Part shown: piece by piece, positions 20,842-31,274 of the stretch
Position numbering within the stretch: position 1 is the first letter of the stretch
How the letters are laid out: each line of letters begins with the position of its first letter
Assembly: GCA_010015675.1 (NCBI GenBank)
Contig: ML976977.1
Coordinates: forward strand, 592,277 to 624,498
Source: Byssothecium circinans
Lineage: Eukaryota > Ascomycota > Dothideomycetes > Pleosporales > Massarinaceae
Direction: 5' to 3'
Length of the DNA: 32,222 bases
Notes under the pieces: model-generated
Seen by the model: only the letters and a program-made list of their open reading frames with translations
Told to the model about the DNA's origin: nothing
Database searches by the model: none
Program-made: the position numbers and the translations under genes

Positions 20842-21262
20842 TTATTCGTCATCCTCGGGCGCCTGGACATATTTCGCCTTGATGTCTTTCCATTGTCGCT
20901 ATTCGCTAGTCAGCGGATATCCACGTTATGACATGACACTCATACGTACGCCGCGGTTGATACTGTCCCAGATCCTTTCTGATGAAGTGTCAAAAGCCCT
21001 GATGCCCAGTCAGGTTCCTATCTCCGTATTCCCCAGCCTTCTCTATAGACGTACAGCTGCATGCCAAAGGCGGCGAAGAAGACTGTGCCCAACATGGCGG
21101 TGTTACTTCGGACGAAGGTGCTGTGGTCGACGGTCAGTGGTGTTCGATCGAACGGTCTGCGCGAGGAGAGGCTTGCTTGTAGATGAAGTTTGTGAGCTGC
21201 ACGGGGCTGTTAGTAAAGGCACCGCAGAGCTACAGGTGGACCAATTGACTTACGCCAGCCAT
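20842..21262 (-). CDS. QCR9: Cytochrome bc1 complex subunit 9, five exons
   Basis: This is a small single-span subunit of ubiquinol-cytochrome c reductase (complex III) in the mitochondrial inner membrane. I reconstructed it by hand; every exon is tiny. Minus-strand exons are 21262-21254 (9 nt), 21196-21177 (20 nt), 21120-21055, 20998-20950 and 20898-20842, 66 aa. The protein begins MAGLTNFIYNTFVRSNTAML; GTVFFAAFGMQLAFD is the membrane span. IWDSINRG and RQWKDIKAKYVQ are the family signature, and the end is APEDDE. Introns 1, 3 and 4 are GT-AG (57, 56, 51 nt). Intron 2 (21121-21176, 56 nt) starts GCAAGC, a GC-AG intron with a CACTGAC branch, and is needed to give IYNTF as in other Qcr9 proteins. 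A CCAAT box lies upstream. It diverges from PYM. Confidence 0.88.
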
Positions 21263-21390
21263 TTTGAAAGAGTCGCGTGTGCGCGTGGAGCTGCAGAAGG
21301 GGGTGTTCTTGCGGAGTCGGCGGCGATGTCGTGGTGGTGAGGAAGCTCGGCTTCAGATCTTTGCCCAGGTCGCCGGATGCGTCTGCTCTG

Positions 21391-21395
21391 ATTGG
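21391..21395 (-). promoter_or_regulatory. CCAAT box upstream of QCR9
   Basis: ATTGG on the plus strand reads CCAAT towards QCR9, about 130 nt before its ATG. The HAP (CBF/NF-Y) complex uses CCAAT to activate respiratory genes in fungi, so the location suits a complex III gene. The motif is short and functional use is inferred. Confidence 0.45.
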
Positions 21396-21491
21396 CTGAC
21401 TAATTTGGCAGCAGCGGCTTTCCGCAGTGATCCATCATCACGCACCATTCTTCTTTCACTACCACATTCAAGCGCAACCTCGTCCAGCCCT

Positions 21492-21496
21492 CCAAT
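21492..21496 (+). promoter_or_regulatory. CCAAT box upstream of PYM
   Basis: A CCAAT in plus orientation lies about 153 nt before the PYM ATG, inside the 386-bp divergent segment shared with QCR9. Chance occurrence cannot be excluded. Confidence 0.3.
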
Positions 21497-21648
21497 TAAC
21501 CCCACTAATAAACATCTACTTTCCCTCCACTCACATCACAACTTCTCTTCCTCGAGTACGAACCCGCAATATTAATATCTCGCCTGCCCCGCGTCTCCCT
21601 ACCAAACCTCGCCAACTTGCTAAACCAACCGCCTCGTTGTATTGAACA

Positions 21649-22251
21649 ATGCCGACGGTAGAGACACCCGTAGTCTCACGGTCTGGAATCACCACGTCTG
21701 CGACCGGAGAGCGCCACATCCCATCATCAACGCGGGCCGATGGCTCCATAAGGAAGGAGATCAAAGTGCGCCCAGGATACCGGCCGCCAGAGGACGTCGA
21801 AATATATAAGAACCGCGCAGCCGAGGGCTGGAAAACTCGAGGAAAAGGAGGTGTACCTGGTGCCGAAGGACTGAAGTCGGAGAACGACCCCGCCAAAGGA
21901 AGCGCGGCTGCTAACAAGAATGCAAAGCGGAGGGAAGCCAGGAAGAAGGCGGCAGCGACAGTGACGGACGCCAAAGAGGAGAACAAGCCTGCAAACAGTT
22001 CACCCAAGACCGAGATGGAGAAGCCAGCCGATCCGCCGGCACCTGTTGACCCCGAAGCAGAGAAAGAAAAGGAAGCCAAAAAGCTCACGAAGAAGCTCCG
22101 CCAGGCTCGAGACCTGCAGGACAAGAAGGAGAAGGGCGATGCGTTGCTGCCGGAACAGTTCGAAAAGGTGATTAAAATCAATGAGCTCATCCGGCAGCTG
22201 AACAACCTGGGTTTCGACGCGCAAGGAGAAAAGAAGAAGACTGAAACTTGA
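21649..22251 (+). CDS. PYM1: PYM / Wibg, partner of Y14-Mago (exon junction complex factor)
   Basis: PYM binds the Mago-Y14 heterodimer, disassembles exon junction complexes on translated mRNA and contacts the ribosome; it acts in the cytoplasm. A single exon encodes 200 aa, the usual length. The N-terminal Mago/Y14-binding block is clear at about residues 20-65: GERHIPSSTRADGSIRKEIK, VRPGYRPPEDVEIYKNR. The middle is Lys/Ala/Glu-rich and disordered. The C-terminal helix (LTKKLRQARDLQDKKEKG ... EQFEKVIKINELIRQLNNLG) matches the conserved C-terminal part. It shares a short divergent promoter with QCR9. Finding PYM fits an organism whose genes are rich in introns. Confidence 0.93.
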   Translation: MPTVETPVVSRSGITTSATGERHIPSSTRADGSIRKEIKVRPGYRPPEDVEIYKNRAAEGWKTRGKGGVPGAEGLKSENDPAKGSAAANKNAKRREARKKAAATVTDAKEENKPANSSPKTEMEKPADPPAPVDPEAEKEKEAKKLTKKLRQARDLQDKKEKGDALLPEQFEKVIKINELIRQLNNLGFDAQGEKKKTET

Positions 22252-22782
22252 AATCCAGGACAGAATGAACTACCAAGCTCAACGCCATGCCGATCAAGTC
22301 AGGAAAAGCGTACTGGTATCGGATGAATCCCCCGAACGTGTTCAACCACTTCGTCCGCCCGAGTGTAAGCCGATGTAAAGATGCCTGGATTCGCCACGAT
22401 AAATCCGCCCTCAGCTCTTCCATTAGATGCTCACTAGCGCTTCGGGAGCTGCATTCCATCCTCCGGCCATTCTTCGACTCTAAGCAAGCAAGTGAATCCC
22501 TTCATTTATCGAATTTTGTACAGATATTCGAATTTTCGATCCAGCAGCAATATTGGGAGGAGCGCTTGTTCACTCAAATGATATTTCGAGCCGATCCCCA
22601 TAGGCACGAGCATACGATTTATTATAGACGGTGGCGCACATTTCTTGGACGCCGAAAGTCAGAAATAGAAGTGAATTCATACACTTTCTACCTTGTTCTC
22701 CAGCCATACGCACGATCAATGCCTTTTCCCCAGTCCCATCATTCCCATGTCTGAGTCTTGGCTCCTCCACTCCATAATACCG
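22252..22782. other. Intergenic, convergent 3' region
   Basis: The 531-bp stretch between PYM and the next minus-strand gene holds both 3' UTRs. An open frame at 22287-22754 (155 codons) has an ATG but no recognisable protein, and I do not call it a gene. Confidence 0.45.
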
Positions 22783-23514
22783 TTAACACCTCGCGTCTAC
22801 CCTTATAATAACGCACTGTTTCGTCATGGTATCATAAAGCCCAAACTCATTCACAGTCCTCAAGCAAATCTCCTCCAACCTCACCTTGACCAACACTTTA
22901 CCAACCTCCTCAACCTGCTTCACCCCGACCTCCGGATTCCCTCCAGGCGACCGTTCCTCCTGCCCCATCGCACTCGCCAACTTGCCAAACAACCCTTTCT
23001 TTCTCTGCGTCTCGTCCTTTACCTTCTCCACAGAAACCACGGGACTCGTCGGACTCCTCAACACCTCACTCGCGTTCAAGCTCTCTCTTAACCTCCTCTC
23101 CAGATCCTGAACCACAGCCTGGACTCTCCAAAACTCCGTCTTGTTCATTTGGCCCTGCAGGTGCACGACTTTGGGCTCTTCGTCGGAACTGAAGCCGATA
23201 ACTTCAACGGTCCTGTCATCGGAGGCGCTAGAGAAACTGAATTCGGATTTTTCTTCAGGCGCCGGGATGGGGATGTCGGAGGGGAGGAGAGCGATGATTG
23301 TTTGTGCGATGCCGTGGGCGGCTTGTTGTTCGACGAGGGGGAGGATGTGGTCTTCGATTACGGAGCGGATGTTTTGGGCGCGCACGAGGGTGAGTTGGTC
23401 GAGTAGATTTTGGCCACGGAGGGTTGATGTGGCGGAGATGGAGGTGGAGGGAGTTTGTTGCGAGATGGATTCAAAGTAGGAAGGGGGGAAGTTGTCTTTC
23501 TCTGACGAGGACAT
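22783..23514 (-). CDS. Conserved-looking protein of unknown function with PPSY start
   Basis: I do not recognise the function. A single exon encodes 243 aa, starting MSSSEKDNFPPSYFESIS. The PPSY near the N-terminus is a PPxY-type motif that can bind WW domains, for example of Rsp5-type ubiquitin ligases. Residues 30-80 look helical (LLDQLTLVRAQNIRSVIEDH and a long QQAAHGIAQTIIALLPSD). A second helix-rich block contains WRVQAVVQDLERRLRESLNA. The C-terminal EEICLRTVNEFGLYDTMTKQ looks ordered and ends IIRVDARC. No signal peptide or membrane segment is seen. The start has a clear ATG and the frame is open throughout, with coding-like composition. The product could be an adaptor protein; that is speculation. 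Confidence 0.7.
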   Translation of the reverse strand: MSSSEKDNFPPSYFESISQQTPSTSISATSTLRGQNLLDQLTLVRAQNIRSVIEDHILPLVEQQAAHGIAQTIIALLPSDIPIPAPEEKSEFSFSSASDDRTVEVIGFSSDEEPKVVHLQGQMNKTEFWRVQAVVQDLERRLRESLNASEVLRSPTSPVVSVEKVKDETQRKKGLFGKLASAMGQEERSPGGNPEVGVKQVEEVGKVLVKVRLEEICLRTVNEFGLYDTMTKQCVIIRVDARC

Positions 23515-23840
23515 GGTTGCGGCGGTGCTTTTGTAGGGTGGATGTAGTTCGAAGTTAAAGGTTTGGTGATACTTTGCTCCTACTGCTCCAAGGGTTGAGG
23601 GGCGTATCGCAGATCCCAGTAGACAACGTGTTTTAGCAAGCGCTGTACTCTCTTGCGGAATGTTGCAAACGTTGAAAGTCGGTTATCGTAAGTAGCGAAG
23701 AGGAATATGGCGGTACTCGGCGAACTACGCTCGGTGCCTGGGTCTCGGTACCGATCCGGTGAGAAGCGCTCCTGAGGTTGAATCTTGCTCCTTCAATCAC
23801 GTGCCACGAGCTGTTTCACCTCGGTTCCCACAATGAGCAG
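23515..23840. promoter_or_regulatory. Promoter side of the PPSY protein gene
   Basis: Contains the upstream region of the minus-strand PPSY gene and a CACGTG palindrome near 23797. I see no gene. Confidence 0.35.
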
Positions 23841-24005
23841 TACTCGCGGAGCGTAGTGAATACGGCGGGTTATGGAATCACGTGAGAATTGGTATCCTTA
23901 GCGAACCAGTAAAGACATACGCATTTATTTAATCAGTGGCATGCAACGAATTAGAGCGTGGGTGGCAAAAAAACGTGATTCCATAACCACCCGTGCGCGT
24001 GAGTA
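23841..24005. mobile_element. MITE-like element with inverted repeats and TA flanks
   Basis: GGTTATGGAATCACGT at 23868-23883 is repeated exactly as its reverse complement at 23973-23988. The similarity extends weakly outwards to CTCGCG (after TA at 23841) and, in reverse complement, CTCACGCG (before TA at 24004). That gives inverted arms of roughly 41 and 31 nt around a non-coding 89-nt centre, total about 165 bp. TA at both ends suits a Tc1/mariner-type target duplication. The size, lack of ORF and structure fit a non-autonomous MITE. The outer arms are imperfect. Confidence 0.55.
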
Positions 24006-25173
24006 CTGAAGTCAGTTTCAGCCCGGGCACAGCCTCGCATCTAAGGCGAATAGTTTGCCCCTCTTTTGAATTGCAGTCAACGTGACCTATCCACGATCCA
24101 AAGAGGTGGGCTGTGAATACGATATCGTTCAATCCTAACAAATGCAACCACTCAGAGCGCTGTATAACAAAGATGACCAGCTGTACGGGATTGGCTCGGC
24201 AAAAGTGGCGATTTGAAGAGAAGTGTATCGTCAAGATAAAAGGGAGAAACTGTGCAATCCTTTGTGCGAGATGGCGCGTGAAGCGAGTAAGTGAAGGCCT
24301 GAGGTTGAATCATTCGTTGATGCCTAACTAGATGTCCGTTCTTTCTTTCAGGTCCCAAGGCTATACTGCGAGAAAACCCCCCTACTCTAGAAAAACCGTG
24401 GAAGGAATGCGCAGTAATCGTGAGGTCCTGAAAGGTTGACCGCGACCGTACCCCGGCCGTTTGCCATCAGTGGCTGTGAATCAGATCCGGTAAGGCTGAA
24501 TTGCGTCACTAAGCCGGGAGCGGTTGGTAAGAGGGCCGTGCATTCACACCCAATCTATCGTTCGCGAGAGGGATCCGCTCACCCCTTCACCGGTGCAGCC
24601 GTATTATCCGTATTGCTGCTTCTACGCAACAAAATGCCTCTCGACAGATACGGCTAAGGGTGTTGCAGAAGGATGTATAAAAAGAGAGAGAGGATGGTCG
24701 CATGAATGTTGCCTGAGAGCCGAACTTACCATGGTATACTTCAATACCTTACTGGTATCTGTTTGTCCAATTTGATCTTTCCCGTTCACTGGTTGTCAGA
24801 CCCAAACCATACCCAGATATCCGAGCTGTGGTTGCCGCTTAGACTCAAAAGCCGCAATCACGGCTGAACCATTGCTACCTACCTTCAGGTGTCCAAGCGT
24901 CTTCCCAAAGTTCACGGCCCAGACTTTCTTTCAACAGTTCTACCAACGGGCGCGGGGCTGTGCTATTATTATTGCGAGTATTTCTTCTCAGAATCTTCGT
25001 TTGAGTCCCGCGTATATAAATTCCCACGATCGCACTTCTTTCTCTGTCGGAACTCGATCACACTTCGTTACGCCACACAACAACACACTCCAGCTCCCGC
25101 CTGAGCTTCAACTTGGATTTCAACTCCAGAAACCAAACTAATACATATCGCTCTCCGCACATCGACCGTCAAG
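24006..25173. other. Long intergenic upstream of the flotillin gene
   Basis: About 1.17 kb in which I find no supported gene. The last 160 bp contain a TATA box and a pyrimidine-rich leader belonging to the flotillin gene. Confidence 0.45.
25013..25020 (+). promoter_or_regulatory. TATA box of the flotillin-like gene
   Basis: TATATAAA lies about 155 nt before the ATG at 25174 and is followed by a CA/CT-rich leader (25050-25130), a common arrangement in strongly expressed fungal genes. Confidence 0.5.
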
Positions 25174-26802
25174 ATGGGCATGTGGTACCATGTCGCGGAA
25201 CCTAATTCCTACCTCGTCATTACGGGTGCAGGAATTGAAAAGGTTCTCATCAAGAAAAAGGTAGGCATGAAAAGTCCGAAACCATATGTGCATAGCTAAC
25301 CAATCAGGCTCTGGTCTATCCTTTTCAAAAGGTGTCAAAGATCAGCATTACACCCTTTGATTTCTCAATGGCCCTTCAGGCTATGACCGTGGAGAAGCTC
25401 AAGTTCTCACTGCCAGCCGTCTTCACCATTGGTCCCGCCGACACCCCTGAGGCTCTCGAAAAGTACGCTGTGCTTTTGACGGGAGAGTCGGATGGCCGAC
25501 CCACTGCACCGGCGGCCAAGGGCGCTGTCGCTGTAGCTTCTGGTAGTCATGTTTCGGACATTGTCAAGGGTATCATTGAGGGCGAGACACGTAGCATCGT
25601 TTCCACTATGACGATGGAGGAATTGTTCCGCGAGCGCAAGGTGTTCAAAGACAAGGTGATACAGCAAGTGCAGTCCGAGTTGGATCAGTTCGGCCTATGT
25701 AAGCCACACCCTAAGATCAATCCCCCTATCAGAATTCTGACCACTTCCAGGCATCTACAACGCCAACGTCAAGGAACTACAAGACACCCCGGGATCCGAG
25801 TACTTCGCCTTCCTCTCCCGCAAGGCGCACGAGGGCGCCCTCAACCAAGCCAAAGTCGATGTCGCCGACGCCCGCATGCGCGGCGAAGTCGGCGAAGCCG
25901 AAAAGCAAGGCAAAACCAAGCAAGAAGTCGCAAAGATCCACGCCAACACCGCCGTCCTCGAAACCGAACGCAAAGCCGAAAAGGCAGCCGCCGACGCCAA
26001 ACTGACCGACAAGGAAATCCACATCGGCAAAGAACTCAACCTCGCGCGCATCAACGCGAAGCGCGAAGCCGAGCGCCGCGATGCCGAACTCAGCACGGAA
26101 GTCGAGAAGAAGAAAGCGCTCATGGAACTCGAACGTCTGCGAGCCACCACCGTCACGCAAGCCACCATCGCCAAGGAATCGAGCCAGCAGAAAGCCGATG
26201 CCGAACTCTACGCGGACATGAAGAACGCGGAGGGAAAGAAGTACGCCGAACAGGCCGATGCCGAAGCCCACGCCTTCAGGAAATTGAAGGACGCAGAGGC
26301 GAACTACCAAGCCAAGGAACGCGAAGCAGAAGCAAACTTCCTCGTCAGCAAGCGCTCCGCAGAAGCGGAATACTACCGCCGCGAGCGTGAAGCCCAAGCA
26401 CAACTCATCTCCCAACAGCGCGAAGCCGAAGGTCTATCCGCGATGGCGAAAGCGTACGGAGATATGGCTGCTGTGCTCGGAGGACCTCAGGGCCTGATGC
26501 AGTACCTCATGCTTCAGAACGATACTTATGGTCGTATGGCCGATGCCAACGCCAAGGCGATCCATGGTCTCCAGCCCAAGATCAATGTGTGGAATACGGG
26601 TGCTGCCGGTGGTGACAGTGCAATGGCTGATCCGTCAGCGCCTATTCGCAATCTCTTCCAGAGCTTGCCGCCGCTGCTGAGCACCATTCATGATCAGACG
26701 GGTATGCAGCCGCCGAGCTGGTTGGCCCAGATGCCGAACAACCAGGAGAATGGGGTGGCTGCTCAGGAGAAGTTGAGGCATTTGAGAAATGGGAGTGAGT
26801 AG
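25174..26802 (+). CDS. Flotillin-like (SPFH/Band 7) protein, three exons
   Basis: Flotillins are membrane-microdomain scaffold proteins on the inner face of the plasma membrane or endosomes; in filamentous fungi they affect polarity and eisosome-like domains. Exons are 25174-25260, 25308-25698 and 25751-26802, 509 aa. The N-terminal SPFH domain (MGMWYHVAEPNSYLVITGAG, ALVYPFQKVSKISITPFDFS) ends near residue 185 with IYNANVKEL. Residues about 190-370 are a long Ala/Glu/Lys coiled coil with repeated EAE/AEA patterns, the flotillin hallmark. The C-terminal domain (AMAKAYGDMAAVLGGPQGLM ... IHGLQPKINVWNTG) follows. Introns are 47 nt (GTAGGC...CTAAC...CAG) and 52 nt (GTAAGC...CTGAC...CCAG). The repeated coding sequence creates a long antisense open frame that should be ignored. 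Confidence 0.93.
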
Positions 26803-28127
26803 GATGGTCTGTATGCTGTGTGGTGTCGTAATATGGTAAGGGTTGGTGTCTTTCGCTCAGTCAGGTCTTTGTAGATTTCTTTTGTTCTTGTGTGGAGTTT
26901 TAGGATGGATGGATGGGTACCTGCGGCTCTGCATGGCGTTCAGGTAGTGCATGTGGTCCATCTGCTTGCTCATTTTTATTAAAATAAAATTACAATCAAC
27001 CTATTATACCCCGCCGCCTTTCCCCTCTAAAAAGATCTGAACAGATTAAGCCCAAAAGAAAAAAAAATGCCAAAAAGAATCGACGACACCTTCGACCAGA
27101 AACCCCCCCGGTTTTCTCAAAACAGGCGTGTTTTCTGAACTTGCCTAACAAGCGGAGGACTTTCAACTCACCACCGTTTACAAACTAATTATATTCCATA
27201 TCCGAAGAATCGTGGGAACAAATTAGATTAAAGTAGGACTCGAACAACTGCACTGTTTGCTACTATATCCAGCTGGGAGAATTTGTGGTGTCCTCTACCA
27301 CAGTCGGCCGTGCTAGTGTTCTTGGGCTTGTTTTGAATTAGAAATAGATGGTGGTAATTGATATATATAGTAGGGTATTCGGTGATGGTTACTGTTTATC
27401 TCGTTTGTCTTGCGGTAGTGTTGGGAGGTGTGGCTCTTCTCTTTGCCCTTGGTGCGGGGAGTGCAATTTTACATTTTTTTGAATCGGAATTGCTAATTGC
27501 ATGCCAGCGCTTGATGTCAGAATGGGCCTTGCAAGTTTCGATATTGATGCCGACTTCTTTGTGCAAATGGAATTTGTACCTTCGTAGTTCCACACAGTCA
27601 CATACATATGTGGGTAGTTATTCATATGAGAAAGCCCTGCAGCCCGTCCTCTAGCTTTGGGTTCTTCTTAACGCGTTCCTACGCTTCTTGCTCCAGCACA
27701 ATGGAAGATAAATCAAGGTAGTCTATCTGCGGTACTATCGTATGTGTACTTCTTACTATATCATACGGTGACGTCTACGATATCCGTCGATCATTTTGAT
27801 GAACGGGGCGCAGCACTCATAAATGACTACATTCACAAGGTAAAACGAAAAAGAGGTATGCTATTACGAATACACCACTACAAAGGTGTAAAGAATTGTG
27901 TACACAAGGAAGAGCCAAAGCTCGGATGAATTGTCTCCGTAGTCGAATACCCATAGACAATGAAGTTGAAGGTTGAAGAGAATAAAAGCCGTAGTAGTAC
28001 CAGGAGTATCCCATACCCAATCCCCACGCAGCCGAAAACGCCAAACCCTCATCATACTCGCACATTGAAGAATTTACTTTTCCAAACCCGATAACACACC
28101 CACAGCCACATCATCCCTATCGTTTGA
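26803..28127. other. Long intergenic, convergent 3' region
   Basis: About 1.3 kb between the flotillin and RCR stop codons. The segment 26970-27120 is AT-rich, with ATTAAAATAAAATT (possible polyadenylation context). Short ORFs are not supported. I see no transposon or RNA gene. Confidence 0.45.
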
Positions 28128-28656
28128 TCATCGAATCACACCGTCACCCTTGCCCGGCGGAGGTCCGGGCGGTGGTTGGAACTCCGCCTCGCCACCGCGA
28201 TTATGCGTCGCCGGGGGCGGCTGGAGCTCGACGCCATTCTGCTGTCCATACGGCGGAGCCCCGTACGGCGGTGCATTACCATAGTATCCCTGGATCTGAC
28301 CGTAGTAACCGTTGTTGCCCGGCTGCGCAGAGTACTGAGGTGGCGGTTGGGTGTAGTTTTGTTGGTCGTTGTAGTAGGGTTGAGCGTTGTACTGGCCGGG
28401 ACGGGCGGCCCAACCGGTGCCGTAGAAGGGTTGGCGGCCGGCTTTGCGGCGGCGACGGGCGGTTATGCAGCTTGTGTGGTGGGTTAGTTGAGCTGTTGTG
28501 GAAGAGGCGAGGGAGGTGGTTGAGAACTTACCTGCAGAGAACAAAAAGGAGAAGAAAGCCAACCACAACAACTGTCAGGACGACCCATCGGACCCAGGAA
28601 GACCAGGCGCTGCGGTCGCAGTAGCGATATCCTCCGCTGTAGTAACACCTAGCCAT
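28128..28656 (-). CDS. RCR-type membrane protein (chitin deposition / Congo red resistance family)
   Basis: Yeast Rcr1 and Rcr2 are single-span membrane proteins; Rcr1, in the ER, reduces chitin deposition, and Rcr2 acts in endosomal trafficking. Exons on the minus strand are 28656-28532 and 28470-28128, 155 aa. The start MARCYYSGGYRYCDRSAWSS is typical of filamentous-fungal members. A transmembrane helix (residues 23-41, RWVVLTVVVVGFLLLFVLC) is followed by the basic stop-transfer ARRRRKAGRQ and the conserved FYGTGWAA. The cytosolic tail is Pro/Gln/Tyr-rich (APPYGQQN, PPPG), with possible PPxY-like WW-binding sites such as PPPQY and APPYG. The 61-nt intron (GTAAGT, CTAAC, CAAG) joins VLC to SCITARRRR. 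Family placement is from topology and motifs, so function is inferred. Confidence 0.82.
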
Positions 28657-29895
28657 GGCTGATTAGACTTGTGCGATGCGGGAGAAGCTCGTCGTGGTGT
28701 TGTGGAAATGTAACAAAGGAACGGTTGAGTAGGTGATGTGATTGATAACTTTGGGCAGTCCAGGAACACGAGACAAACAACCAGAGAAAGAGCAACCAAG
28801 TAATGCAGGGTGGGCCACGTCCTATAAAGAAGACCGAAAAACCAGCGGGGGCAAATAGAAGACAAGGAACAAGCTACTCACCCTCCATCGTCGTAATAAT
28901 ATCTTGGAAGCAAAGCCGTCATGCTTGGCTAAACTATCGAGAAAGCGTTCACGAAACAAGCAGTTAGAACAGGCACTGATGATACAATGCGTGCGTCGTA
29001 GAGGTCGGTATCGGGTGACGGACAGGGAAAGGTGGAGGTGAGGGAACGAAGACAAAGCTTGTTGGGGTATGACGCGGTTGATATGCGCACCAGAGCCTGC
29101 TCAGCCACATGCCAAGGGAAGGCCCGGATCAAGCGGGCGGCACAACTCGGAGACCTGGGAATTAAGAGAATGAGGACTTGGATCCGGCCGAGACAGGTTG
29201 ATGACCTTATTTTGCTGCTGCGCCGTTGGGCTATTACGACGCCGCACCGGACTCGTGCGCTCAATACCGTCGACTGGCAAAGGATGAGGTGGCTGTTTCC
29301 AAGACGTACCACGCCTTCTACCATGCAGGTCACAGACTCATCGGAATGATGACTTTGAAAATAGGCACTTCATCTCAAATATTCTCACGTTACCTACAAT
29401 TCTTTCTCCTAAAAGAGCATCATACACCATCGGCCCATCCTTAACAGTCAGCACCCGACACTTTGCAACCCCATGATCCTCAGCCTTGTTATCATAGCCA
29501 CACCAACCAACGCCTCTCCAGTGATGGGCATAGCGATAGTAATTACTTACTAGTAAATAGTAACTGTGAAAAGGTAATAGAGATAACTTATGGCAAAAAG
29601 CAAAATACAGGTGGCTAACGGGGTCACGTGAGGAGCTCAGTCCACTACCAGAAGCTCACATTCTGACATTGTCTCCGAACAGAAATCCTAATTCCCACGC
29701 TCGCCGGCTACAACATTGTGCACACCAGCTTGTATCCGTCGAAAACTAGCTGTATAGGGAGAGAGAGAGAGAGAGAGAGAGCTCACCAGGACAAATATGG
29801 TAGGACATGTGAAAGAGACCACCGAATAAAGTACACACTTCATTACTTGGGGAATCGCTTTGGCGAGTCTATGCTATATCGGAAATGCATGGACC
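28657..29895. other. Long intergenic between GST and RCR genes
   Basis: About 1.24 kb. A 105-codon open frame at 29032-29349 has coding-like GC content but no recognisable protein, and I do not call it. The rest shows no gene apart from the GA microsatellite at 29759-29781. Confidence 0.4.
29759..29781. repeat. (GA)n microsatellite
   Basis: An uninterrupted GA dinucleotide run of about 11 units, located 3' of the GST gene. It is a simple repeat likely to vary in length between strains. Confidence 0.9.
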
Positions 29896-30679
29896 TCAGG
29901 ATATTGTTCCCGCCTGTGCAGAAGCTTTCATCCAAGATTCCTTCGCCTGCAATCCCTTGAACCACCTGTCCACGTTCGGGGACTTCAAAAATATCTCGTT
30001 CCATTTCCTAGCCTTCAAAGCTGCGCCATTTGGCAAATGAAACAGGTCGGCCAGAGTGAACTCATCCCCAGCAAGATACTTCTGTTTCGCCAGTATCTCT
30101 TCGTATACGCCTAGGACCTTATCGAAATCTGCCTCGGCCTGCGCGACCCGCGCCATGTCTGGCTCGCCCAGGCCTTTCATCCTGTCGCATCGGTCAGCAG
30201 ACGCGTTGCTTGAGACTGAGTGGAATTAGCTAGGAGTACATACGGTTTGATGTAAAGCTCGGTCCCGATTGTCTCAGCCGCTGCGGCGAAGTAGCACTGC
30301 TCCATTGAACAGGCTTGTTCGAAGTGGCCATAAGCTGCGGAATCACTCTCTGGAGTCAATTTCTTGCCGGATGAATACTTTCTAGATTATAGAAAGTCAG
30401 CACCCCTTCGTTCACGAAGATGCACCGTCCTTGAAGCACAAGTCTGAATGTCGCTTACCTGTCAAGATACTTGCAGATGGCTCGGCTCTCGTACATGATG
30501 AAGCCGTCATCATCAAGAACTGGCACTTTACTGAACGGCTGCAACTTCTTGTAATCCTCCTTGTATTGTTCGCCCTTCGCTATGTCGACCTTAATGAACT
30601 CGTACGGCAACTCTTTTTCGAGTATTGTAGTGAGAACACGGGAAGTGGACATGGCGGAGCCATAGGCCTTGAGAACCAT
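29896..30679 (-). CDS. Glutathione S-transferase (phi/theta-like), three exons
   Basis: This is a cytosolic enzyme conjugating glutathione to electrophiles. Exons on the minus strand are 30679-30459, 30381-30244 and 30181-29896, 214 aa, a full-length GST. The N-terminal thioredoxin fold includes MVLKAYGSAMSTSRVL with the likely catalytic Ser near residue 11, the cis-Pro of FSKVPVL (residue 53) and the glutathione-binding ESRAI (residues 64-68). The C-terminal helical domain contains KYLAGDEFTLADLFHLPNGA, with the conserved N-capping Asp, and PNVDRWFKGLQA. Introns are 77 nt (GTAAGC...TCTAG) and 62 nt (GTATGT...CTGAC...ACAG). It is intact. It sits 600 bp from a broken polyketide synthase start; GST genes can belong to secondary-metabolite clusters but this one could equally be independent. 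Confidence 0.92.
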
Positions 30680-31274
30680 CTTGGTTGTGTTTACGGCTTT
30701 TCGTCTGTAGGTCGAGGTTGAGGATACACTGCTTTCTCACTCACCTTCTCGAGGAATCCTTACCTAGTTATTACTGGAATCGTGTTGGTGCCTAGAAAGC
30801 GTGCGATATGCAAGGGATGCACAGGGCCGAAGGCGGTGTCAGCGCTAGGAAGGTGCATGTATCAAGTATTGTACCGACAGGAGGCTGTGGGGCGCGGAGA
30901 TTGATAGATGTTAACACTCCTATTCTGAATTTCCCTGTGCACGTCCATCCTCCATCCTTGTCGGTACACTACTTATACCATGTACTGTACCTTGGTAAAC
31001 AGATAGATATGGAGTTAGCGCTTACGAGGTATGTTGGGCAAGCGCTGCAACGCCACGCCGTCAGCACTAGTAGGTGCACGTCGCCTGCAAGATTGGCATG
31101 CAATGTTGCATGCAATGGTACAGCGATTGTCTAAAAGATTCGTCGCTATCAGACAAGAATAGAGATACATCTGGCTTAAATATTCTAGCAAAAGCTTCGT
31201 GTTCGGAGCTTGTTCGTCCGAGAAAATTGGTCAATCAACTTTGCCTTGAATTCTTCATCCATCACTCGGGCATT
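30680..31274. promoter_or_regulatory. Divergent region between GST and the PKS remnant
   Basis: The 595-bp region carries the GST promoter and the former promoter of the PKS gene. A GCATGCAATGTTGCATGCAATG direct/palindromic cluster (two GCATGCAATG copies) lies at about 31097-31118. I see no other gene. Confidence 0.4.

Noticed and set aside
21531..22205. 224-codon antisense ORF over PYM
   Set aside because: Shadow of the PYM coding sequence; Ser/Ala/Phe-rich and without domain features.
22287..22754. 155-codon ORF after PYM
   Set aside because: No recognisable domain, and it lies in the convergent 3' UTR zone. The start context and composition do not look coding.
25777..26415. 212-codon antisense ORF over the flotillin coiled coil
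   Set aside because: A shadow frame produced by the repetitive GC-rich GAA/GCC codons of the coiled coil on the other strand.
29032..29349. 105-codon ORF with coding-like GC
   Set aside because: No family recognised and no clear start context or splice structure; kept as intergenic.
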